DNA of 5,689 bases from Planctomycetota bacterium (GTDB lineage: Bacteria; Planctomycetota; Phycisphaerae; WQYP01): contig JAKAYZ010000197.1 of assembly GCA_021816165.1 (NCBI GenBank), positions 1 to 5,689 of the forward strand, written 5' to 3'. The position numbers were made by a program, and so were the translations under genes. Of this stretch, positions 1 through 5,187 are shown in pieces (positions within the stretch are counted from its first letter, which is position 1; every line of letters begins with the position of its first letter). The notes beneath the pieces are model-generated. The model saw nothing but the letters and a program-made list of their open reading frames with translations. It was not told where the DNA came from and made no database searches.

Positions 1-92
1 TCCTGCAATTGTGCCCGCACCACATTCAAGCTCACGCCCGCCGGCAGCACAATCTCCGCCTGCCATGCCGCTGTGGGGATTAAACCGCTCAT
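1..92 (-). CDS. 5' end of an unidentified gene in the phage-like cluster (partial)
   Basis: The first 30 codons of a gene lie on the minus strand, beginning MSGLIPTAAW, and run off the left edge. ATG is at 92-90. A GGAG Shine-Dalgarno at 102-99 sits 6 nt before it, so the start is well supported. It begins 20 nt after the stop of the tail-terminator-like gene and is co-directional with it, so it is probably part of the same late phage operon. In siphophage-like gene orders the next gene is often a tail tube or tail assembly protein. The visible residues (VLPAGVSLNVV, likely a beta strand pair) do not allow an assignment, so the function is unknown. Confidence 0.6.
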   Translation of the reverse strand, partial: MSGLIPTAAWQAEIVLPAGVSLNVVRAQLQ

Positions 93-112
93 CCAAGGCT
101 CCAGTCCGCAAC

Positions 113-526
113 TTATTTGCCCGCAAACAGCTTTCCGCCCACCCGCCATCGCACCCGATACATCGGCACGCCCGCTGAATTGATCACCACCAACGAGCCC
201 GCCGCTGACTCCACCGCGCGGCTCGCCAGAAGCGTCATACCCTCGAGAGCAAAATTTACTCCGTCCACCGCCGCCCGAATCGCCTGTGCCCCGGCTACGG
301 CCGTCGCCAATTCCTGGCTGTACACCGCAATGTCCGCTTCCGCGTCGATGTACCGGTTCAGCGCCAAATCATGCCGCACGCTTGAGGCCCCGGCTGTAAT
401 CACCACCAGCGGCAGCACTGCTGATTCCGGTGCCGCATCCAGATAAACCGCCGGCACAGTCCCCATAACAGCGCCCAAGTCAGCACTGTTGATTTGCGCG
501 ATAATGGCCGTTATCCATGCCTGCAT
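113..526 (-). CDS. phage tail terminator / tail completion-like protein (DUF3168-like)
   Basis: This is a 137-residue protein. The pattern resembles small phage tail-completion/terminator proteins of the DUF3168 type. An N-terminal helix (MQAWITAIIAQI) is followed by an 'AAPESAVLPLVVI' strand, where the family tends to have 'aP.....P.vv'. Next come a strand in 'EADIAVYS' and a long Ala-rich helix 'ATAVAGAQAIRAAVDG', with beta strands to the end. Such proteins cap the tail tube and connect it to the head. The reading frame stays open to a GTG at 547, but the ATG at 526 is preceded by AGGAG (537-533) with 6 nt spacing, so I chose 526. It follows the head-closure gene after about 59 nt and precedes another co-directional gene by 20 nt. 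The family call rests on pattern and gene order only; another small minor tail protein is possible. Confidence 0.5.
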   Translation of the reverse strand: MQAWITAIIAQINSADLGAVMGTVPAVYLDAAPESAVLPLVVITAGASSVRHDLALNRYIDAEADIAVYSQELATAVAGAQAIRAAVDGVNFALEGMTLLASRAVESAAGSLVVINSAGVPMYRVRWRVGGKLFAGK

Positions 527-585
527 CCGGCTCTCCTGCTGTGGCACCGCGGCGGCATCCGCATAGCGTACGGCCGCGTCGGTGC

Positions 586-924
586 CTATTGGCTGCTTTG
601 CGGGTCAATCCATGCGGCGTATATGCCCCACGCCGTGTCGCGATCGCCCAGATTCATCACCCACTGCACACGGTAATACCATTGGCCGTCAAAAATGCGG
701 TCATCCAGCCGGGCACCGGTGTCGACGGGCGTCATGATGACTGTATCGACTTCCACCGACGCCCGGAATGCCTCCGGCTGCCGCCTCGCCCGCACCTTGA
801 ATACGCACGCCGGCACCCCGCTGAGAACATCGGTCCACACCTGCTGTTGTGATCCATCCGCACCGGCCAAAACCGTCGCCCGCTGCAAGCTGACCGTCCG
901 GCGGCATAATAGTCGCAGTGTCAT
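586..924 (-). CDS. phage head-tail joining / head-closure-like protein
   Basis: This is a 112-residue protein with the layout of SPP1 gp16-like or 'Phage_H_T_join' head-closure proteins. An N-terminal strand carries 'VSLQRAT' and 'GSQQQVWTDV' (family: G....W..v). Then come 'VPACVFKVRAR' and a strand 'VEVDTVIMTPVDTGARLDDRI' (family: ..i.i.....i...dR...), followed by 'DGQWYYRVQWVMNLGDRD' (family: dg..y.I..v.n...r). These proteins form the ring that seals the portal/connector after DNA packaging and receive the tail. ATG is at 924-922, 14 nt after the connector stop. The upstream Shine-Dalgarno is weak (GGA about 10 nt before), suggesting translational coupling to the connector gene. Size and position directly after a gp6-like connector support the call. 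The family has little sequence identity, so this is a pattern-level assignment. Confidence 0.6.
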   Translation of the reverse strand: MTLRLLCRRTVSLQRATVLAGADGSQQQVWTDVLSGVPACVFKVRARRQPEAFRASVEVDTVIMTPVDTGARLDDRIFDGQWYYRVQWVMNLGDRDTAWGIYAAWIDPQSSQ

Positions 925-938
925 AAATTAAATATCCA

Positions 939-1769
939 TTAAACCAGCGCGTCCCGGTAAGGCATCAGTAAATTGGCTACCTCGGGTGTGAGAAACAAAT
1001 CCCCCGGCCGCACCACATATTCATACCCCACCGTCCGTCCCTGCGATTCGCGTGCCTTGGTTAAATCCGCTTGGTTGATTACATTGCCCACCATCAGCGC
1101 TGCCGCCAATTGAACATCCAACGGTATCATGGCCCCCAACAGCGGCCCGGCACTGTGCGCCATCGCAAAGGTGGCCGTAAAGCCGGTGCTGCTTACCGCC
1201 GTTATTGCCACCGTTTCTTGTGTGCTTATTCCCGCATCAACCGTAAGCAGTTCGCCGGGCTGCAAACTCCAACTCTGGCCTTGGCTTAGCCCCGAAATGC
1301 TCCCTGTGTTGATGGTATTTACGCCCGCCGCAATCGCCCCGGGCACGCTGATCAGATACCCAAAGCCCGCAATATAATCCACCTCAATCGCGTCGGCCCC
1401 CGCAATGGGCAGATCGGCAAAGGGCCAATTTTCCACGGAAAACCAGGCCATCGCGCCGGGGCGAAAAATCACCCGGCCTACCGCAGGCCGCAGATCAAAC
1501 TGGTCAGGACTGAATGTCATTGGAGTGGTACTTGTGGGCATTAAGGTGACACTATTGAGTGCCATGACCGGCGTTTGCCGCAACATCAATTGCCCGCTGC
1601 GGGGCGCATCATAAAGTTCCAGATATCGGTTGGGGATAAAATCCCGGCGGCAATATTGCACAATGCGGCGGCTCACGGCTGAAATCGCCGCTGCCGTCAT
1701 CGCTGCCGGGGCATTGGCCACCGCCGCCGACACGCTCTGTGCATATTCACTGCTGATTAAATCGCCCAT
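939..1769 (-). CDS. phage gp6-like head-tail connector protein
   Basis: This is a 276-residue protein. Residues about 22-77 match the helical N-terminal part of gp6-like (HK97 gp6/SPP1 gp15 type) connectors: helices ending 'SRRIVQYCRRDF', then 'YLELYDAPRSGQLMLRQTPVMALNSVTL', where the family typically has 'ie.ycgR.f....y.e.yd....l.L...Pv..v..v'. Residues 98-137 (GRVIFRPG...IEVDYIAGFG) match the strand ending in 'V.Y.aGy'. Residues 216-276 (IPLDVQLAAALMVG...LLMPYRDALV) give the C-terminal helix and the 'L..yr' tail. Between these lies an extra beta-rich segment, about residues 148-212, that lengthens the protein. Connectors form the ring beneath the portal. The frame stays open far upstream, antisense to the polyprenyl synthase gene, but phage-like sequence begins at MGDLISSEYA, so I chose ATG 1769. 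Its Shine-Dalgarno is weak (AAAGAG 1788-1783), and I see no strong minus-strand promoter. Confidence 0.65.
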   Translation of the reverse strand: MGDLISSEYAQSVSAAVANAPAAMTAAAISAVSRRIVQYCRRDFIPNRYLELYDAPRSGQLMLRQTPVMALNSVTLMPTSTTPMTFSPDQFDLRPAVGRVIFRPGAMAWFSVENWPFADLPIAGADAIEVDYIAGFGYLISVPGAIAAGVNTINTGSISGLSQGQSWSLQPGELLTVDAGISTQETVAITAVSSTGFTATFAMAHSAGPLLGAMIPLDVQLAAALMVGNVINQADLTKARESQGRTVGYEYVVRPGDLFLTPEVANLLMPYRDALV

Positions 1770-1942
1770 CCGGAGGCTGTAGCTCTTTACAATAAAAATA
1801 ACCCGCCATCCATTGGCGATTATCGCATCACCCCGGCCCGCGCTTGATCTCACGCGGCACTCGTTGGCACATTGCATGCTCAGAGCCTGTTTGGCAACTC
1901 CGGCGTTTCCCGCTGCGAACCCGCAAAGTTCTAACTTTGTGC

Positions 1943-1970
1943 TGGACACCAGGGAGAAAGTTTCTATAAT
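1943..1970 (+). promoter_or_regulatory. sigma70-type promoter for the polyprenyl synthase-mqnE operon
   Basis: A -35 box TGGACA (1943-1948, 5/6 to consensus) and a perfect -10 box TATAAT (1965-1970) are separated by 16 bp. Transcription should start near 1976-1978, giving a leader of about 66 nt before the ATG at 2043. The -35 box lies inside the dyad CTGG-aca-CCAG (1942-1952). A second dyad, CAAAGTT-ct-AACTTTG (1924-1939), lies directly upstream, and a third, TTTCAAT-aaga-ATTGAAA (1970-1987), covers the expected start site. These are plausible regulator sites, but no regulator can be named. Confidence 0.65.
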
Positions 1971-1982
1971 TTCAATAAGAAT

Positions 1983-2034
1983 TGAAAGTTCGTGCGGCGT
2001 CGCTGCCGGCGCAGCATAAACTTTCAGGAAGGAG
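1983..2034 (+). promoter_or_regulatory. leader stem abutting the ribosome binding site of the polyprenyl synthase gene
   Basis: TGAAAGTT (1983-1990) and AACTTTCA (2019-2026) form a perfect 8-bp inverted repeat inside the predicted leader. Between the arms, CGGC-gtcgct-GCCG can form an inner hairpin. The 3' arm ends on the first base of the strong Shine-Dalgarno AGGAAGGAG (2026-2034), which is 8 nt before the ATG at 2043. The stem would therefore sit against the ribosome site and could tune translation. The pairing is visible in the sequence; a regulatory role is inferred. Confidence 0.4.
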
Positions 2035-2042
2035 CTTACTCT

Positions 2043-3029
2043 ATGCCACCCCAACTCCTGGCCGATGGCATTGGCCTGCTGGAAACACGCCTGACTGAAG
2101 TGAAGGAGCTTTTCGAGAGTGAACTTGCCGGCTCGGCCGATGCCGTGATGCCGCTCGTCCGCCACATCAGTCATTTTCAGGGCAAAATGCTCCGCCCCCG
2201 GCTGGTGCTCCTCGCCGGTGCGGCCGCCGTTGGCAGGCCGTCTTTGGGCACCGATCACATCGTGCTGGCCGCGGTGGTGGAAATGGTGCATGTTGCCACA
2301 CTCATCCACGATGATGTGCTTGATGGGGCGGATGTCCGCCGTCGGGCCGCCACCATCAATCGCCTTAAAGGCAATCAGGCGGCTGTTCTGCTGGGCGACA
2401 TGCTCATCAGCCACGCCTTTCATCTCTGCAGCGGCCTGGAATGCCAAAGTTATTCTCGCCTCATCGGCAAAACCACCAATCTGGTGTGTGAAGGTGAGTT
2501 GCTGCAAAATCTCGCCGAGCACAACTGGCATCTGACCGCCGATGCCTATTTCGACATTATTTACCGTAAAACCGCCAGCCTGATTGAAACTTCCTGCCGT
2601 TTAGGTGCGATGGCGGCAGATGCCGATAATCAGGTTGTTGAGGCCCTCGCCCAGTACGGCCGCCACGTTGGCATCGCATTTCAAATTGTCGATGACATTT
2701 TGGATATTGCCGGCTCGACGCGCGTAGTGGGCAAGTCGCTGGGCACAGATATTCAGCAGGGTAAGCTTACGCTGCCCATGATTCATTTTCTCTCGGCCGC
2801 CGACCAGCCGCATCGGGATTTGCTTATCGGCCTGCTGGAATCATCCGATCCGGATCGCACCGACCATGTTCGTAAACTGCTTCAACCTACGGAAAGCATG
2901 GCGTTTGCCAAGGCGGAAGCACGCAGTTGCGTAAACCGGGCCATCAAGGCAGTTGACATTTTGCCTGATTCCGAGTTCAAATTGCAGCTTATCGAGATGG
3001 CTCGATATGTAACCGAGCGCGAGAAATAA
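2043..3029 (+). CDS. ispB: long-chain polyprenyl diphosphate synthase (IspB/HepT-type trans-prenyltransferase)
   Basis: This 328-residue protein is full length for the family. It condenses isopentenyl diphosphate units onto an allylic primer to make the long isoprenoid tail of quinones; next to mqnE this is most likely the menaquinone tail. The first aspartate-rich motif is D90-D91-V-L-D94, followed by R99/R100. The second is D217-D218-I-L-D221, preceded by F213-Q214. Also present are the substrate-binding G47-K48...R51-P52, K176-T177 in 'KTASLIE', and 'GKSLGTDIQQGKLTLP' (230-245). The fifth residue before the first motif is alanine (A85), not an aromatic, which in this family favours long products; the exact length cannot be read off. 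The enzyme is cytosolic, with no signal peptide. ATG 2043 is chosen over an upstream GTG because AGGAAGGAG lies 8 nt before it. It is the first gene of an operon with mqnE. The symbol is by family resemblance. Confidence 0.93.
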   Translation: MPPQLLADGIGLLETRLTEVKELFESELAGSADAVMPLVRHISHFQGKMLRPRLVLLAGAAAVGRPSLGTDHIVLAAVVEMVHVATLIHDDVLDGADVRRRAATINRLKGNQAAVLLGDMLISHAFHLCSGLECQSYSRLIGKTTNLVCEGELLQNLAEHNWHLTADAYFDIIYRKTASLIETSCRLGAMAADADNQVVEALAQYGRHVGIAFQIVDDILDIAGSTRVVGKSLGTDIQQGKLTLPMIHFLSAADQPHRDLLIGLLESSDPDRTDHVRKLLQPTESMAFAKAEARSCVNRAIKAVDILPDSEFKLQLIEMARYVTEREK

Positions 3030-3062
3030 GCGCCCGGCCGCCATCGCTGGGAGGTTTAAGTT

Positions 3063-4277
3063 ATGACCACATCGCTCGCCGCTGAACCGTTTGCCACCGC
3101 TCCTCTTATGTCGGCCGCCGAACTGCAATCACCCGCCCTTGACCCGGCGACCATATCCATCGCCGATATTCGCGATCCGGCACTGCGGCCCATCGCGATA
3201 AAGCTCCTCGCCCGGGAGCGTCTCTCGGCCACGGATGGCATGGCCCTTTTTGAAACCCGCGACCTCCACTCCCTGGGCATGCTGGCCGGCAGCGTCCGCC
3301 TCGCCCGGCACGGCCGAAATGCCTTTTACAACATCAACCGGCATATTAATTATTCCAATATCTGTGCTCTGTCCTGCAAATTTTGTGAATTTCATCGCAA
3401 GCGTGGGGAGGAGGGGGCGTATGAATATTCGGCTGAAAAAATATTTGAAATGGCCGACCAAGCCGCGCTGGCGGGGGCCACCGAACTCCATATCGTCGGC
3501 GGTTTACACCCCTGGCTGCCATTTAACTGGTACACCGACCTGCTGACCCATCGGCGCCGTCGGCATCCGAAACTGCACCTTAAATGCTTCACCGCCATTG
3601 AGATTGACCACTTTTCTCGCATCGCACGTCTTTCGGTTAAAGAGGTGCTTATCGCGCTAAAGCAAGCCGGCCTGGGGTCCATGCCCGGCGGCGGGGCGGA
3701 GGTGTTTGACGATCGCGTGCACGATGAAGTATTCAAAGGCAAGCTGCGCAGTGACGGCTGGCTGGATATCCACCGTACCGCCCACGAATTGGGCCTACGC
3801 ACCAATGCCACCATTCTCTACGGCCATATTGAAACCCGCCGTGAACGCATTGAACATTTAATCAAATTACGCGAATTGCAGGATGCCGCCCCCGGCTTTC
3901 AGTGCATTATTCCCCTTTCGTTCGTGCCCGATGGCAGCGAATTGGCGCATCTTCCCGGCCCCACGGGTCTGGAAGACATCAAAATGCTGGCGGTCTCACG
4001 CCTGATGCTGGATAACTTTCCGCATGTAAAGGCATTTTGGATCATGCAGACCATGAAACTCTCACAGGTGAGCCTCAATTTCGGTGTTGACGACCTCGAC
4101 GGCACCGTGGTGTGGTATGACATTACCAAGCGCGAAGGTGGCCTCGGTAACCGCCACCAGGAACAGACGGTAGACAACATTCGCCGCCTGATCGTAGAAG
4201 CGGGTTACCTACCCGTTGAACGCGACACCCTGTATCGACGGGTGGAACGTAATCCTACCGGCTGGCACATCGCTTAA
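3063..4277 (+). CDS. mqnE: aminodeoxyfutalosine synthase MqnE (radical SAM, menaquinone futalosine pathway)
   Basis: This is a 404-residue radical SAM enzyme. MqnE joins 3-[(1-carboxyvinyl)oxy]benzoate to the adenosyl radical from S-adenosylmethionine, giving aminodeoxyfutalosine early in the futalosine route to menaquinone. The iron-sulfur cluster motif CX3CX2C is C101-C105-C108 within 'NYSNICALSCKFCEFHR'. MqnE-like blocks follow: 'GATELHIVGGLHP' (138-150), 'KCFTAIEIDH' (174-183), 'SMPGGGAEVFDDRVHDE' (206-222), 'HRTAHELGLRTNATILYGHIET' in parts (237-258), 'HLPGPTGLEDI' (296-306), 'RLMLDNFPHVKAFW' (313-326) and 'DDLDGTVV' (343-350). 'IVGGLHP' and 'HLPGPTG' favour MqnE over its paralogue MqnC. 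After DGTVV the sequence reads WYDITKREGG, unlike the 'ITHxAGA' form I recall from other MqnE. The Ala-rich N-terminus of about 45 residues looks unconserved, but GGGAGG (3049-3054), 8 nt before ATG 3063, supports this start. It lies 33 nt after the synthase gene. Confidence 0.95.
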   Translation: MTTSLAAEPFATAPLMSAAELQSPALDPATISIADIRDPALRPIAIKLLARERLSATDGMALFETRDLHSLGMLAGSVRLARHGRNAFYNINRHINYSNICALSCKFCEFHRKRGEEGAYEYSAEKIFEMADQAALAGATELHIVGGLHPWLPFNWYTDLLTHRRRRHPKLHLKCFTAIEIDHFSRIARLSVKEVLIALKQAGLGSMPGGGAEVFDDRVHDEVFKGKLRSDGWLDIHRTAHELGLRTNATILYGHIETRRERIEHLIKLRELQDAAPGFQCIIPLSFVPDGSELAHLPGPTGLEDIKMLAVSRLMLDNFPHVKAFWIMQTMKLSQVSLNFGVDDLDGTVVWYDITKREGGLGNRHQEQTVDNIRRLIVEAGYLPVERDTLYRRVERNPTGWHIA

Positions 4278-4520
4278 AATGCCGCACGACGGCCGTGAGG
4301 CGGGGTAGCCGCCGCAGCGCGGCACGCGGCTTGACGCTTTGGCGTCAGGCAAACTCTCAGCCGCCGGGCTTGTTCCGCCGTGGTTGGGCGTCGCCATTAG
4401 CCTCTTACTTACGTTGAAACCTTGCAGGCGCGGCGAAAATTGCCAGACGCCAGCGCACATTGATCCCGCCGGCTATCCTGATCTGCCCTTCGATTAGTAA
4501 TTTTTTTGTAAAACTAAGAT
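4278..4520. other. intergenic region after mqnE with GC-rich hairpins and a T tract
   Basis: I see no convincing gene here. Just after the mqnE stop there is a short hairpin GGCGG-ggtag-CCGCC (4299-4313), then a stronger one, GCTTGACGC-tttg-GCGTCAGGC (4329-4350; 9 bp with one G-T pair). Neither is followed directly by a T run, so neither is a classic intrinsic terminator, though transcript 3'-end stabilisation or Rho-linked termination is possible. A run of seven to eight T lies at about 4500-4507 without a GC-rich stem immediately before it. The open frame on the opposite strand (4209-4460) overlaps the end of mqnE and is low in protein-like features. Confidence 0.4.
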
Positions 4521-4574
4521 CGGCGATATCGGTCGTTGGTGGTGTTTCGCGTGGCGAGTCCGATAGTAAATATG

Positions 4575-4617
4575 GTAAAAACAGCCCTGTTTTTGCGTGT
4601 TTTTAGCCTAAAAACAC
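4575..4617. repeat. two adjacent AT-rich hairpins with interchangeable arms
   Basis: Hairpin 1 is AAAAACA-gccc-TGTTTTT (4577-4594), extended by a T-G and a G-C pair to 4575-4596. Hairpin 2 is GTGTTTTTA-gcc-TAAAAACAC (4597-4617), a perfect 9-bp stem. The two are back to back. Because both contain the TGTTTTT and AAAAACA strings, the first arm can also pair with the third, and the second arm with the fourth. They lie between mqnE and the next promoter and could act as a bidirectional terminator or boundary. The function is inferred; the symmetry is seen directly. Confidence 0.5.
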
Positions 4618-4663
4618 CCCAAAACTTCAAGTAAAAAAAATCACAAATTTCTCAAGATTTTTA

Positions 4664-4691
4664 TTGACCTTTTGCCTTCAGGTGTTATACT
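4664..4691 (+). promoter_or_regulatory. strong sigma70-type promoter upstream of the hairpin-rich leader
   Basis: A -35 box TTGACC (4664-4669) and a -10 box TATACT (4686-4691) are separated by 16 bp; each matches the consensus in 5 of 6 positions. The 40 bp before it are rich in A and T tracts, as expected for an upstream (UP-type) element. Transcription should begin near 4697-4699. The only well-supported downstream gene in this orientation starts at 5188, so the promoter makes either a leader of about 490 nt or a separate small RNA. Confidence 0.65.
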
Positions 4692-4696
4692 TACGA

Positions 4697-5187
4697 TGTC
4701 GTCAGCGGGATCATCCGAGAACCGGTTCCGCTGGCCGTGCACCGTAGAAAGGTTGCCAAGCTGCGATATTTGCATCGCGGCAATATGGGAGTGTGGTTTC
4801 CAGAGCAAGAAACCTCCTTACATAAAGTTAAAGACAAAGCCTGCTCGGTGTGGGCACTTTTCTGCACCGATGTTGTTTTCAGGCAAGTGCTTTAAGGAGA
4901 TGTTGGGTAGAGCAAGCATCAATGCATAATGGGCGTATGGCCATGTATTGATGCCCACCCGATGGGGCGGTTTGTAGCGGCCCCTCCGCACGAAGCGGAT
5001 CGTCAAAAACGAGATGCACCAATACGTTCTGCAGTACGTCGGGGCCAGATACTCCTCGGCATGAATTGCAACAGGTGCGCCGGAAACCCTTAGCGGGATA
5101 GAAGTTATCACTTGGGCCTTTTGCAAGGGGCGTGTGTCCTTTCGGGCCTTTGGTGTTCCAGAGTTATGTTTTAGCATGGAGTCTTAA
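4697..5187 (+). promoter_or_regulatory. candidate long structured 5' leader or separate small RNA
   Basis: No convincing protein is encoded over about 490 bases, yet inverted repeats are dense and sequential. They are: GTCAGCGGGA/TTCCGCTGGC (4701-4710 with 4726-4735, two wobbles), right at the expected transcript start; GCTGCGAT-atttgc-ATCGCGGC (4760-4781); GGTTTC-8 nt-GAAACC (4795-4814); GCCTG/CAGGC (4839-4843, 4880-4884) enclosing CGGTG/CACCG (4846-4850, 4865-4869); GCATCAAT/ATTGATGC (4916-4923, 4947-4954); GGGGC/GCCCC (4964-4968, 4980-4984); then, with no gap, TCCGC-acgaa-GCGGA (4985-4999); and a wobble-containing stem at 5038-5060. None matches a riboswitch, tmRNA, 6S, SRP or RNase P signature I know. 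The 3' end carries GGAG (5178-5181) of the next gene. A structured RNA is inferred; no covariation evidence is available here. Confidence 0.4.

Noticed and set aside
1810..1850. Minus-strand promoter for the phage-like genes (GATAAT at 1824-1819)
   Set aside because: The -10-like box has no acceptable -35 box at 15-19 bp, so it is not supported as a promoter.
1770..2531. N-terminal extension of the connector reading frame, antisense to the polyprenyl synthase gene
   Set aside because: The frame is open for 254 more codons, but it lies opposite a well-conserved prenyl synthase and its promoter. Phage-like sequence starts only at the ATG at 1769.
4696..4929. 77-codon plus-strand frame beginning MSSAGSSENR, with six cysteines, starting at the predicted transcription start
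   Set aside because: It would need leaderless translation, it is interrupted by strong stems and it resembles no family. Its AAGGAG string near 4894 directly abuts an internal ATG with no spacing.
4929..5093. 54-codon plus-strand frame beginning MGVWPCIDAH
   Set aside because: It has no Shine-Dalgarno at a usable distance, crosses several inverted repeats and has no recognisable motif.
4818..5177. 119-codon open frame on the minus strand in the leader region
   Set aside because: It has no Shine-Dalgarno before its ATG at 5177, an unusual Tyr/His/Pro/Cys-rich composition and no family resemblance I can see. It lies opposite the hairpin-dense leader. I keep it only as a possibility.
4697..5187. 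Known RNA families (tmRNA, 6S RNA, RNase P RNA, SRP RNA, common riboswitches)
   Set aside because: I looked for their conserved cores, such as the RNase P 'GAGGAAAGTCC' string, the tmRNA tRNA-like ends and the cyclic di-GMP and cobalamin boxes, and found none. A covariance-model search would be decisive.
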